In this document: one piece after another, positions 40,298 through 50,245 of the stretch
Position numbering within the stretch: the first letter of the stretch is position 1
Layout: each line of letters begins with the position of its first letter
Assembly (NCBI RefSeq): GCF_030580865.1
Contig: NZ_JAUQSY010000012.1
Coordinates: 114,869 to 178,868 of the forward strand
From: Hymenobacter aranciens
GTDB taxonomy: Bacteria; Bacteroidota; Bacteroidia; Cytophagales; Hymenobacteraceae
Reading direction: 5' to 3'
DNA length: 64,000 bases
Notes under the pieces: generated by a model
What the model saw: only the letters and a program-made list of their open reading frames with translations
What the model was told of the DNA's origin: nothing
The model's database searches: none
Position numbers and translations under genes: made by a program

Positions 40298-43200
40298 TTA
40301 GAAGTTAACACGGAGGTTTACACCATATCGACGGGTCGTTGGAGCATTGGTGTATTCGAAGCCTTGCTGGTTGCTGGCGCCAAAGGTGCTGGTTTCGGGG
40401 TCAAAGTTGGTATACTTCGGAATGTTGGGCGAATACCAGTACAGGTTGCGAGCTGACAGCGAAATGTTAATCAAGCCGAAAGGAGTCTTGTTGAGCAGGT
40501 TCTTAGGCAGGTCATAGCCCAGCGTGATTTCGCGCAGACGAATAGTTGTAGCATCATACACCGACACTTCATCAACCGAGTTAACAGCTGCAGAACCAAC
40601 ACCGAAGTAGTAATCGTTCAACGAAATGGCCGTTGAGTTTTGCACGAAGCTGCTGGGGTTGTTCTGGTCGGTCAGCACTGGCAGGCGGGTCGTCGGGTCG
40701 CCGATAATGCCATCCATGATAACCAGACGTTCACGGTCTTCAGTGTCCTTGGTTACGCCACGGCCCAAGTACGACTGTATCGTGGTGGAATACAAATCAC
40801 CGCCCTGGCGCCAGTCAATCAGCGTATTCAGGGTGAAATTTTTGTAGGTGAACTGGTTAATGAAGCTCAGCAGGAATTTGGGATTCGGGTTGCCAATGAT
40901 GGTCGGGTTTGGGTCCTCAATCATACGGCCATCAGTCGGGTTGATGAGACGGTAGGTTTTACCATCAGGAGCAGTATAACGGGCGGCACGCGTGCCATAG
41001 AATACGCCATAATCCTGTCCAGGCTTCAGGATAGATTGAATACCACCCAAGAAGCCCGAGCCGAAAGAAAGCTGGTCGAGACCAGCCGTCAGGCTTTCGA
41101 CTTTGTTTTTGTTGCGGGTGAAGTTAGCAGTGCTGCTCCAGCGGAAACCGCGCGTGTCTACGGGAATGGCGTTGAAAGCTACTTCGAAGCCTTTGTTAGA
41201 TACCTCGCCGAAGTTAGTCGTCAGGCCACCGAAGCCCGTGGAGTAGGGCAGAGACACCGTAGCAATCTGGTCGGTCGAGCGACGGTCGTAATACGAAGCG
41301 CTAATCGAGATGCGGTTCTTGAAAAAGTTGAGGTCGGTGCCAACTTCCAGCTCATTCGTGAATTCCGGCGTCAGCGCAGGGTTGCCAATGGAGTTGTAAA
41401 GGCCGAGGCCAGTAACAGCAGTACTAGTTTGACCATTGTCAAAAGGGAACTCGTTACCCAGCTTCTGGCTGGGGTTGCCGAAGGCCGGGTTGATAATGTA
41501 ACGCGTCGGACCAGCCGTGTAGGGGGGCGCATCGCGACCTACGCGTGCATAGGCGACGCGGGCCTTAGCTAGCGACAGCCAAGGGGCATCGAGCTTCAGG
41601 GCTTCGTTGACAACTATCGAACCGCTAATGCTCGGGTAGAAGAACGAGCGGCCACTTTGCCCAACTACTCCACCCTTATTCAACGTCGACGACCAGTCGT
41701 TACGGGCCGTGGCCGTAACGAAAGCCCAGTCTTGGTAACCTATCGTCAGGTCGCCCAGCACACCCATCAGGCGGCGTTTAAAGTAATCGTAGCCGTTGGT
41801 GTTTTTGTCGGTCGTGTTTTCGATGTTATCGATGCCGAATACCACGATGCCGCTACCTTGGTATGCGAGCCAGCTTTGCTGGCGCTGGTTAATGTTCTGA
41901 CCAATCGAGGCGCGCAGGCTGATATCTTCAGTCAGGTTTTTGTTGAATGTCAAGAGCAGTGTCTGCTCCAATTCGGTGTTTTGTATGTTGTCCTCCAGTA
42001 CGTTACCAACGCCACCATAGCCGATAGAGCCTGGACGTACCGTCGTACGACGGTTATCCGTATACGTATTGATACCACCAGTGTAGCTCAGGGTCAGCCA
42101 ATCTTTGAAAGCGTAACTAAGGCTGGCGCTACCCGTCACGCGGTCTACCCGCGATACGTAGGTGTTGTTTTCGGTGCTCCAGATGGGGTTATCCACCGGG
42201 TTGTTGGCGCTAAGCCAGGCAAAATAGGATTGCTTGGTGACCGGGTCGATATAAGGCAGTCCCTGTAGGTCAAGGTTACGCGGCAGGAAGAGCGTACGAG
42301 CGAAAGCAGTTGCGTTGCCTACAGCATTGTTAGCACCCAGTTGGGGGCCCTGCTGGGCAGAGTTAGTGTAACCTACTGAACCCGAAACGGTGAATTTGTT
42401 GAACTTGCCCGAACCCCCGGCACTCACGTTGTTACGGGTGAAAAACGAGTTTGGAATAATGCCGCGGTTATCAGCGCGCGAAATAATGGTCGAGAACGTT
42501 GCATTGTCACCCGTGCCAGTCAGCGAGACAGAGTTTTCGAATACGTGACCTGTGTTGAAGAAGTCTTTTACGTTATTCGGGTAAGCTTGGTACGGAATAG
42601 TAGCCGTAATCGGAATACCCAGATTAACGTTGCCTGCCTGTGGGTGAGGCAATACCGTAGGAGCTTGGGCACTGCCGAACCGTGGTCCCCACGAGCCGTT
42701 AGCAACATACGGGCCAGTGAAGTTGGCGCCGTTACCGTACGAGTTCTGGTATTCGGGTAGAGCAGCAATCTTTTCGAAAGCATAGCCAGTGCTATAGCCA
42801 ATCTGCACACCTTTGGCTCCGCGCTGGCCGCTGCCGGTTTTGGTCGTAATCACTACTACCCCGCCGGCAGCTCGCGAACCATAAAGAGCAGCAGCAGCAG
42901 CACCTTTCAGAATTTGGATGTCAGCAATGTTGTTGGGGTCGATATCGGCAGTACGACTGGAATAACCAGCGCCCCGTACCAGTGAACTCTCCGAGTCCGT
43001 CTGCGAGTTGTCGTATGGCACGCCATCCACAACAAATAGCGGCTGGTTATTGCCCAGCAGCGATGAGTTACCACGGATGGTGATACGCGACGAAGAACCG
43101 GGAATGCCACTCGAACTGGTGATAGCAACCCCCGGAACTTTACCCGAAATAGCGCGCAGAACGTCAGGCTCTGACTTCTGAACCACTTGGTCCGATTTAA

Positions 43201-43579
43201 TTTCCGATGTAGCGTAGCCCAGTGCGCGCTTCTCGCGCGGTACCCCGAGGGCAGTTACTACTACCTCATTCAGCTGCTTGGTATCAACGTCCAAGCCAGC
43301 GTCAATCGTATTCGAGCCGCCGATGGGACGCTCTACAGTCACGTAGCCCAGATACTTGAATTGCAGCGTAGCCGCATCAGCTGGTACAGCAAGCGAATAC
43401 TGGCCGTCGGCGTTGGTAGCAGTACCATTGGTGGTACCCTTCACAATAACGCTTACACCGGGCAAGCCTTCATTCGTTGATTTGTCGATGACGCGGCCCG
43501 AAACCGTACGGTTCTGGGCCCAGACGCGTCCGACTAGAGCCAGCATCAGCAGCAGACTCAACAGTAGGGGTCTTTTCAT
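40298..43579 (-). CDS. SusC/RagA TonB-linked outer-membrane transporter
   Basis: 1093 residues. Signal peptide (MKRPLLLSLLLMLALVGRVWAQ), then a CarboxypepD-regulatory-like beta-sandwich (RTVSGRVIDKSTNEGLPGVSVIVKG) and a TonB-box-like segment LNEVVVTALGVPREKR. A plug domain (GRISGKVPGVAITSSSGIPGSSSRITIRGNSSL-type motif) and a barrel of 22 strands to the C-terminus (YGVNLRVNF, ending in Phe) follow. It imports a ligand captured by the SusD partner using TonB energy. It is the first gene of a three-gene operon with SusD and a lipoprotein. No sigma/anti-sigma pair or degrading enzyme is adjacent. Confidence 0.95.
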   Translation of the reverse strand: MKRPLLLSLLLMLALVGRVWAQNRTVSGRVIDKSTNEGLPGVSVIVKGTTNGTATNADGQYSLAVPADAATLQFKYLGYVTVERPIGGSNTIDAGLDVDTKQLNEVVVTALGVPREKRALGYATSEIKSDQVVQKSEPDVLRAISGKVPGVAITSSSGIPGSSSRITIRGNSSLLGNNQPLFVVDGVPYDNSQTDSESSLVRGAGYSSRTADIDPNNIADIQILKGAAAAALYGSRAAGGVVVITTKTGSGQRGAKGVQIGYSTGYAFEKIAALPEYQNSYGNGANFTGPYVANGSWGPRFGSAQAPTVLPHPQAGNVNLGIPITATIPYQAYPNNVKDFFNTGHVFENSVSLTGTGDNATFSTIISRADNRGIIPNSFFTRNNVSAGGSGKFNKFTVSGSVGYTNSAQQGPQLGANNAVGNATAFARTLFLPRNLDLQGLPYIDPVTKQSYFAWLSANNPVDNPIWSTENNTYVSRVDRVTGSASLSYAFKDWLTLSYTGGINTYTDNRRTTVRPGSIGYGGVGNVLEDNIQNTELEQTLLLTFNKNLTEDISLRASIGQNINQRQQSWLAYQGSGIVVFGIDNIENTTDKNTNGYDYFKRRLMGVLGDLTIGYQDWAFVTATARNDWSSTLNKGGVVGQSGRSFFYPSISGSIVVNEALKLDAPWLSLAKARVAYARVGRDAPPYTAGPTRYIINPAFGNPSQKLGNEFPFDNGQTSTAVTGLGLYNSIGNPALTPEFTNELEVGTDLNFFKNRISISASYYDRRSTDQIATVSLPYSTGFGGLTTNFGEVSNKGFEVAFNAIPVDTRGFRWSSTANFTRNKNKVESLTAGLDQLSFGSGFLGGIQSILKPGQDYGVFYGTRAARYTAPDGKTYRLINPTDGRMIEDPNPTIIGNPNPKFLLSFINQFTYKNFTLNTLIDWRQGGDLYSTTIQSYLGRGVTKDTEDRERLVIMDGIIGDPTTRLPVLTDQNNPSSFVQNSTAISLNDYYFGVGSAAVNSVDEVSVYDATTIRLREITLGYDLPKNLLNKTPFGLINISLSARNLYWYSPNIPKYTNFDPETSTFGASNQQGFEYTNAPTTRRYGVNLRVNF

Positions 43580-43995
43580 TGAAATTTAAAGATGGGTGAT
43601 TGAAAAAAGAACTTAAAATGGGTGGAAATGGCAAATGGCGCTCCTAATGTAGGCGTGACCCGTCGGCCAAATTACGGCAAAAATTGTAAAAACCCGGCAG
43701 CAGCTAGCCTGGGCTAGAAGTAGCAGACACTTTAACAGATGCTTTTCACCGGGAAAATGCACACGAGTAGGATAAATTAAATTTCACCCAGGGCGTTGTT
43801 ACAGCGCTTGCGAGGCGAGTCGTCGGGCATGATTTTAAATCCAGCATCGGAGAATGCTTTTTAATGCCAGTTATTCAGTTTGCCAAGGGTATTCTAGGTA
43901 TGTATAATAAGTAATTTGAAATATGTATTTATGGTAAACTAAAAAAATCCCCGTTCGATTTTTCGGACGGGGATTTTTTTTAGTTGGCAAACAGC
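43580..43995. other. Intergenic region between two SusCD loci (no gene seen)
   Basis: 416 bp of AT-rich DNA. Its 3' part on the minus strand is the leader of the SusC gene at 43579; a possible weak -7 element (TACATTAG on the minus strand near 43650) lies there. The terminator of the second locus occupies 43941-43980. No ORF of coding character is seen. Confidence 0.5.
43941..43980 (-). terminator. Intrinsic terminator of the second SusCD locus
   Basis: A long stem (AAAAAAATCCCCGT and its complement) with a short loop, just past the stop of the SusD gene at 43996. U-tract follows on the minus strand. Confidence 0.9.
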
Positions 43996-45444
43996 TTAAT
44001 AACCAGGGTTTGGAACCAGGTTAGGGTCTTGCTGTAGGTCAATCAGCGGGATGGGGAAAACAGCCTTGTCTTCGCCGTAATTTACCCGCGGCGGGTTCCG
44101 GCGGTAACGCAGCAAGTCGTAGTAGCGATGGCCTTCAAAAGCCAATTCAAGACGGCGCTCAAGCAGGATAGCATCAATCAACGCTTGTTTATCCGCAAAA
44201 TCCGTTGCGGCATAAGCTGGAGCAGCAGTAGGGTTTGAGCGGTCACGTACTTGGTTAAGCAGCGTGATGGCATCACCGCTTACACCGGCATCGAGCTGCG
44301 CCAGCGCTTCGGCGCGGTTGAGCAACACTTCGGCATAACGCGAAATGGGAGCGTAGTCGAACGAAGAGTTAGAGTACTTCAAGGTATATACCCGCTCGGT
44401 TGCCGCTGGGATATTGCCCTCTGAAGTCAGCAGTTCCGTGCGGCGAAGGTCGGTTGCTGGAAACAGGCTGGCGTCAATGCGGGCGTAGGGAGTTACCCAA
44501 ATATCGGCTCGGTTGTCAGGGCCATAGTGTTGGCCTAGGGCGTTGTTCGTATTGGGGTTGTCAGCCGTATTGTGCGCCACCGAGAAAATAGACTCTGTGT
44601 TGCTGTTGTACGAGCCATCGGTGAATGGCGTAGCGGGGCTGGCTTCAAGCGAGTGGCGACCACCATTGATAATCTCGGCAGCACTAGCCGCGGCGGCGGT
44701 ATAGTTACCTTGGTATAGGTATACCCGTGACAGCAGGGCCCGTGAGGCGTCTTTGGTAGCGCGGCCAACCCGGGCAAAGTCGTCGGTAGAGGTTTCGGGC
44801 AGGCCCGCAATCGACTCCGTCAGGTCTTTGATGATTTGGGTGTATACCTCTGCTACCGAAGAGCGAGCCAGTTGCTGCTCAGGCGCAAAGGCCTGCACTA
44901 CATCGGCAGATGCCTTCAGCGGCATGGGAAGGCCAGGGTGAGAAGCATTGGCCGTAAAATTATACGGCTGTGCATACAGGTTCAATAGGTGGAAGTACGT
45001 GAGGGCGCGGATGTACTTGCCTTCAGCGATATACTGGGCTTCCAGAGCTGCCGTGGTCTTGCCGGTGTTCTCCGCCAGACGGTCTAGGAAGTAGTTTACC
45101 CCGAAAATGGTACGGTAACCTCCTGTCCAGGCGTCACGGGCATAGGCGTTGTTGGCCAGAAGCGCAGCCGGGTCGGCCACCGTGTTGAAATAAGGCGACA
45201 GCGCAGTGTCGTCGCTGCGAACGTCACCATAGATGAGGGCGCGACCACCCAGAAATTCCAGATTCTGTAGCCCGTCGTACATGCCGACAGCCGATTTGCC
45301 AATGCGGTCAGCATCACCAAACGCTTGGTCGGGCGTTAGGGCAATCGGGGGGTCCTGAGTAATGACTTCACAGGCCGAGATGCTGCCAAGCAGCATCGTG
45401 CCCAGTAAAAGCCGCTTCAGTAGGTTAGAAGAATAGGTTGACAT
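43996..45444 (-). CDS. SusD/RagB-family surface lipoprotein (second locus)
   Basis: 482 residues with lipobox (LLGSISAC). SusD fold: LTPDQAFGDADRIGKSAVGMYDGLQN, EGKYIRALTYFHLLNLYAQPY (conserved TPR helix) and a C-terminal LLERRLELAFEGHRYYDLLRYRRNPPRVNYGEDKAVFPIPLIDLQQDPNLVPNPGY, the usual SusD tail with FPIP and NPGY. It belongs to a different SusD subfamily from the one at 38512. It follows its SusC with a 19-bp gap. Confidence 0.93.
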   Translation of the reverse strand: MSTYSSNLLKRLLLGTMLLGSISACEVITQDPPIALTPDQAFGDADRIGKSAVGMYDGLQNLEFLGGRALIYGDVRSDDTALSPYFNTVADPAALLANNAYARDAWTGGYRTIFGVNYFLDRLAENTGKTTAALEAQYIAEGKYIRALTYFHLLNLYAQPYNFTANASHPGLPMPLKASADVVQAFAPEQQLARSSVAEVYTQIIKDLTESIAGLPETSTDDFARVGRATKDASRALLSRVYLYQGNYTAAAASAAEIINGGRHSLEASPATPFTDGSYNSNTESIFSVAHNTADNPNTNNALGQHYGPDNRADIWVTPYARIDASLFPATDLRRTELLTSEGNIPAATERVYTLKYSNSSFDYAPISRYAEVLLNRAEALAQLDAGVSGDAITLLNQVRDRSNPTAAPAYAATDFADKQALIDAILLERRLELAFEGHRYYDLLRYRRNPPRVNYGEDKAVFPIPLIDLQQDPNLVPNPGY

Positions 45445-45463
45445 GATGAAGTTGTTGTCTAAG

Positions 45464-48400
45464 TTAAATACCTACGTTGATGCCGAAAGTAAAGCTGCGC
45501 GGCTGCGGTACCGAGCGGTTGTCGATGCCATAGCCAATGCTGCTGGCACCGTAGCCGAGGGCGTCGGTTACCGAGTTACGGTTCGAGTTTACTTCCGGGT
45601 CGGTGCCTTTGTAGCCCGTGAAGGTATACAGGTTCTGTACCAAGCCGTAGATGCGGAGGCTGTAGAGGCCCAGGCGGCTGCTCAGCGCCTGGGGTAGGTT
45701 GTAACCGAGGCTTACCTGACGCAGACGCAGGAAGTCGCCTTTTTCCAGCCAGCGCGTCGAAGCCTGAGTCGATACGTTGTCGCGCAACACCAGTTTCGGA
45801 ACGTCAGTGTTCTGGCCGGGAGCGGTCCAGCGGTCCTTAATTTCCTCAATGTTGTTGTTGAGGTAATTGGTCATCAGGCCTGCGCGCGTCGAGTTGTAGA
45901 TGTAGTTGCCACCGCTGTACTGCATGAAGATGCCCAACTCAACACCTTTGAAGGAGAAGGTGTTGTCGAAGCCACCAAACCAGGTTGGATAGCCGGATTT
46001 GTCGCCCTGATATTTGTAATCGGCCGTGCCGATGGCCGTGGTCGGCTCGCCAGCTGCGTTCAGCCAGCGACCAGCCGTAGTGGTGCCATTGGCGGAGTAG
46101 GCGGCGTCATACTGCTTGATGCTGCCATCGGCGGCATAGAATTGGGCGTTGCCGTTAGCTGGGTTAACCCCAGCCCACTCAGGCAGGTAGTAAACCGACA
46201 GCGGACGGTCGACGCTGGCGCGCTGCACCCCGGCGATGATATCGTTGGGCGTAGCCAGGGCCGTTACCCGGTTGCGAATCCAGGTGGCGTTGAAGTTGGT
46301 GTTCCACTGGAAGCCGTTCTCCAGACGCAGGGTCTGGGTGTTGATGCTGAGCTCGACACCGCGGTTGTACATCTCACCCACGTTGCGGTTAACCGACGAG
46401 TTGGGCAAGCCTAGGAAGCGCAGGGTAGGAGCTGCCAGCAGCAGGCCGCTGATTTGGTTGTTGAAGTAGTCAACGGTCATCGAGATGCGGTTGTTGAAAA
46501 ACGCCACATCAAGGCCGACGTCAAGCTTCTTCGACGTTTCCCATTCCAGGCCGGAGTTGCCCACCTGGCTTAGGCTGAAACCGTTAACATTGGCGTATTG
46601 GCCACCGCCAATCAGGGTGCCGGAAGCGTACGCGCCGTAACCATTCGAGGCGTTGCCACCCAGATTAGAGTTACCTACTTGGCCGTAGCTGGCGCGCAGC
46701 TTCAGGTCCGACAGACGGTTAGCCGTGTTGAGGTTTTTCAGGAAGCTTTCTTCCGAAATACGCCAGCCGATGGAGCCGCCGGGGAAGATGCCGTACTGAT
46801 TGTCGGTACCAAATACCGACGAGCCATCGCGACGGATGGTGAACGAGGCGTAGTAGCGGTTGGCGAAGTTATAGTTGGCCCGGGCGAAGTACGAGGCAAA
46901 GCCCCGGGCAAAGCGCGTACCGCCGCCCGACAGCTCGGAAGCAAACAGGCCGTCCAGAATTTCCTTGAATTTGGGGTCGGCGAAGTCAGCAGCAGGCGTG
47001 TAGGTCTGACGCTCTTGCTCCTCTTGGTATTCCAGACCAACCGTCAGGTTGACGTTGTGGCTTTCGCCGAAGGTCTTATCGTAGTTGGCGTAGTTCTGCC
47101 AGTTCCACTGCGTACGCTCTAGGTCGTTGTCCTGCACCAAGCCGGTGCCCGGCCCGAAAGCCCGGCCCAGACCCGAAATTACTGGGCTGCTGTACTGGTG
47201 CTCGAAGTTGCGCATGTAGTCGATGCCATAGCGCGAAGTCAGGCTCAGGCCTGGCAGCGGCAGCGCGGTCAGATACCCGTTGGCGATGGTGCGCTGCGAG
47301 GTGTTGTCGTTGCGCTGCAGGTCGAGTACCGCACGAGGGTGGTTGTAGTTGTTGAGGATGTAAGAAATATTGTTGCCTCCATTGCCCAGGTTGCCAGCGG
47401 TGTTCAGGTAATACGAGCCGTTGGCATTGTACACCGGTACGTTCGGTGGAGCATTGTAGCCGGATACGGTGGCACCTGCAAGGTAGCCGTCCGTCAGTAC
47501 CCCGTTGTTCAGGGCGCGCGCATAGCTGGCGCTGATGCCGCTTTTCAGCCAGGTTTTGGGGGTTACGTCCAGGTTGAGTCGGAACGAGCCCCGACGCAGA
47601 CGGTTGTTGCTGATAATGCCTTTCTGGTCAGTCCAGTCGCCGGCACCGTAGTAGGTGGCTTTATCGTTACCACCCGACATCGAGAGCTGGTAGTTCTGCA
47701 TCGAACCGGTGCGGAAAATCTCCTTGGTCCAATCGGTTTCTACCCGGTCGGGCTGGCCGTCGCCATTCAGGTCGGGGTAGCCGGCAATAGTAGCCGGAAT
47801 AGCCGTGTTACCAACCCCGCCGCTGTTGCCACCGGCACGGGAGTTGGCAGCCTTTTCATTGTTGATGGCAATGAAATCATCGGCACCAAGTAAATCCGGC
47901 GTACGTACCGGGTTCTGGAAACCAATGTAAGAGTTGAAGTTGATGCGGTTCTGGCCGTTGCGGCCCCGCTTGGTGGTGATGAGCAGTACGCCGCTGGCAG
48001 CGCGCGAACCGTAGATGGCGGCAGCCGAAGCATCCTTCAGCACTTCCACGCTCTGAATGTCATTAGGGTTGATGTCAGCTAGAGGATTATAGCGCGTACC
48101 GTTGCCGCTGTTGAAAACGTTGGCATTGTCGCGGGTGTTAATCGGCACACCGTCTACTACGACGAGCGGTTGTGAGCTGCCGCTGATGGAGTTGGCCCCA
48201 CGGATACGGATGGCGGTCTGGTCGGCCAGTGCGCCGCCCGAGGTGTTAATCTGCACCCCGGCCACGCGGCCGGTCAGGGCCTGGTCGAAGCTCTGCACCG
48301 GTTGGAGTAGCAGCTTTTCTTCCTTTACCTGTCCAATGGAACCTGTGATGTCTTTCACATCCTGCGAGCCACCGTAACCGGTAACGACTACCTCGTTCAA

Positions 48401-48703
48401 CTGACGCGAATCAGTGGCCAGCGCAATGGTCATTACCCCATCAGTAATGGCTTGGACGATACTAGTGTATCCTACCGAGCGAACATCCAGCTCAGTAGCC
48501 GTCGCCGGTACGGTGAGCGAAAACGAACCATCGGCCCCGGCTGCCGTGCCGATGCTGGTGCCTCTTACCAGAATGGTTGCCCCGGGCAACCCTTCGTTAG
48601 TGGTCCGGTCTAGTACCCGGCCCGATACGGTTCTGTCCTGCGCTACGGCCTGCTGCAACAGCACCGTAATCAGAAACAGAATCATGAATAGGGATTTTTT
48701 CAT
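45464..48703 (-). CDS. SusC/RagA TonB-linked outer-membrane transporter (second locus)
   Basis: 1079 residues from ATG 48703 (MKKSLFMILFLITVLLQQAVAQ). CarboxypepD-reg-like domain (TVSGRVLDRTTNEGLPGATILVRGTS), TonB box LNEVVVTGYGGSQDVKDITG, plug motif ALTGRVAGVQINTSGGALADQTAIRIRGANSI and a barrel ending RSFTFGINVGI. An in-frame extension upstream is not used. The N-terminal STN signalling domain is absent, so regulation by an adjacent anti-sigma factor is not expected. It pairs with the SusD gene 19 bp downstream. Confidence 0.95.
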   Translation of the reverse strand: MKKSLFMILFLITVLLQQAVAQDRTVSGRVLDRTTNEGLPGATILVRGTSIGTAAGADGSFSLTVPATATELDVRSVGYTSIVQAITDGVMTIALATDSRQLNEVVVTGYGGSQDVKDITGSIGQVKEEKLLLQPVQSFDQALTGRVAGVQINTSGGALADQTAIRIRGANSISGSSQPLVVVDGVPINTRDNANVFNSGNGTRYNPLADINPNDIQSVEVLKDASAAAIYGSRAASGVLLITTKRGRNGQNRINFNSYIGFQNPVRTPDLLGADDFIAINNEKAANSRAGGNSGGVGNTAIPATIAGYPDLNGDGQPDRVETDWTKEIFRTGSMQNYQLSMSGGNDKATYYGAGDWTDQKGIISNNRLRRGSFRLNLDVTPKTWLKSGISASYARALNNGVLTDGYLAGATVSGYNAPPNVPVYNANGSYYLNTAGNLGNGGNNISYILNNYNHPRAVLDLQRNDNTSQRTIANGYLTALPLPGLSLTSRYGIDYMRNFEHQYSSPVISGLGRAFGPGTGLVQDNDLERTQWNWQNYANYDKTFGESHNVNLTVGLEYQEEQERQTYTPAADFADPKFKEILDGLFASELSGGGTRFARGFASYFARANYNFANRYYASFTIRRDGSSVFGTDNQYGIFPGGSIGWRISEESFLKNLNTANRLSDLKLRASYGQVGNSNLGGNASNGYGAYASGTLIGGGQYANVNGFSLSQVGNSGLEWETSKKLDVGLDVAFFNNRISMTVDYFNNQISGLLLAAPTLRFLGLPNSSVNRNVGEMYNRGVELSINTQTLRLENGFQWNTNFNATWIRNRVTALATPNDIIAGVQRASVDRPLSVYYLPEWAGVNPANGNAQFYAADGSIKQYDAAYSANGTTTAGRWLNAAGEPTTAIGTADYKYQGDKSGYPTWFGGFDNTFSFKGVELGIFMQYSGGNYIYNSTRAGLMTNYLNNNIEEIKDRWTAPGQNTDVPKLVLRDNVSTQASTRWLEKGDFLRLRQVSLGYNLPQALSSRLGLYSLRIYGLVQNLYTFTGYKGTDPEVNSNRNSVTDALGYGASSIGYGIDNRSVPQPRSFTFGINVGI

Positions 48704-48763
48704 TAGAAAAAAAATTTGGTGAGTGAAAATGGGAAAAAGTAGTGGAGAATTAGATGAAGGTGG

Positions 48764-48771
48764 CAAGTATA
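48764..48771 (-). promoter_or_regulatory. Candidate -7 element for the second SusC gene
   Basis: On the minus strand, TATACTTG, one base off TAnnTTTG, about 60 bp ahead of the start codon. Confidence 0.45.
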
Positions 48772-48951
48772 GGGCAAAAAAGCCGATTCAGTTATTATGC
48801 AAGCCGACAAAATTGAATAATCCTTAAAAAGGAAAAAAGAAAAGTTGTACAGTTCAAAAAAGAACAACTTTTGGTGGCCGCAAGCGGAGGTCAACCCGTA
48901 CGCCTTTTTCAGTGAAACAACCGAAAAGTAAACAAAAAATACATCGCGTCC

Positions 48952-50029
48952 CTAGTTCTGCATCAAAAAGCCCTTGATGTACTCGTCAAGGTCGCCATCC
49001 AGCACATTTTGCACATCGGTGCGCTCGATACCAGTGCGCAGGTCCTTAATAAGCTTGTAGGGATGCAGTACGTAGTTGCGAATCTGCGAGCCGAAATCGA
49101 TGCGCTTTTTGGTGGCTTCCACTTTGTCGCGCTCGGCATGACGCTTGTCCATTTCAATCTGATAGAGGCGCGACTTGAGCATCCGCAGGGCGTGCTCCTT
49201 GTTCATGAGCTGGCTCCGCTCAATCTGGACGGCGATGATGATGCCGGAGGGCGCGTGCGTGAGGCGCACGGCAGTTTCCACCTTGTTCACGTTCTGCCCA
49301 CCCGCGCCGCCGGCCCGGAAGGTATCCCAGCTGATGTCGGCGGGGTTGATTTCAATGTTAATCGTGTCATCGACCACCGGATAGGCAAACACCGAGGCAA
49401 ACGAGGTATGCCGCCGCCCGCTGCTGTCGAAGGGTGACATGCGCACGAGCCGGTGCACGCCGATTTCGCTTTTGAGGTAGCCATAGGCAAACGGACCGTC
49501 GATTTCGAGCGAGGCCGACTTGATGCCCGCACCCTCGCCGGGCTGGTAGCTCACCTGCCGCACCGTGAAGCCGTGGCTTTCGCCCCACATGATGTACATG
49601 CGCATGAGCATTTCGGCCCAATCCTGACTTTCGGTGCCGCCGGCGCCGGGGTTTATCTCGACGATGGCCGCGAGCTGGTCTTCCTCATCCGAGAGCATGC
49701 GCTTGAATTCCAGAGCCTCTACCTTGGCCTGGGTGGCATCGTACTCGGCCTGGATTTCGGCTTCACTGGCTTCGCCTTCCTTGTAGAAATCAAACAGCAC
49801 CTCGACGTCGCCCACGGCCTGCTGCACAGCCTCGTAGTCGTCAGTCCAGGTTTTAATGCCTTTGATTTCCTTGAGTTTGGCTTCGGCAGCCTTCGAGTCG
49901 TCCCAGAAAGTAGGGGAGAGGGTTTCGGCTTCGGCGGCCGTTACTTGTTCTTTGCGGGTATCGTAGTCAAAGATACCTCCTCAGGGCCTCGGCGCGGCCC
50001 TTCAAGTCCTTAATCTGGTCTTGGGTCAT
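48952..50029 (-). CDS. prfB: Peptide chain release factor 2, with programmed +1 frameshift
   Basis: 358 residues once the frameshift is counted. Frame 0 runs from ATG 50029 for 20 codons to an in-frame TGA at 49967-49969. The site reads AGGAGG-TAT-CTT-TGA-C: an internal Shine-Dalgarno-like sequence, then a slip codon CTT and the stop, as in the classic prfB autoregulation. Shifting +1 gives Asp and then the main frame to 48952. Domain signs: GGTESQDWAEMLMRMY, the SPF anticodon motif RMSPFDSSGRRHTSF and the catalytic GGQ loop RAGGAGGQNVNKVETAVRLTH. It terminates translation at UGA and UAA. Annotating only the frame from 49827 would miss its first third. Confidence 0.97.
49966..49983 (-). promoter_or_regulatory. 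prfB: prfB programmed frameshift site
   Basis: Read 5' to 3' on the minus strand, AGGAGGTATCTTTGAC sits within these bases. Low RF2 lets the ribosome pause at TGA and slip +1 on CTT, raising RF2 synthesis. Confidence 0.95.
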
Positions 50030-50245
50030 GGGTGAGAGAAAAATGAAGCTGGCAGTGAAAAAGTGGTAGAGCCTCGCAAGGCTGCAGCCAGCGTAAAACG
50101 CGAAAGTACCCAATTCTTCCTTAGCTGGCGCAACAGCTCCCTAATATTGCTGGCAGGCTCAAGCTGATACATAGTCGTTTCGAACCATTGAGAGGCGGCT
50201 GCGTACCGATGCCTAGCGGTGGCGTGCCTAAGCGCTACTATTCAG

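Noticed and set aside
37813..48703. Complete polysaccharide utilisation loci
   Set aside because: Only SusC, SusD and a lipoprotein are present; no glycosidase or lyase is next to them, so no glycan can be named.
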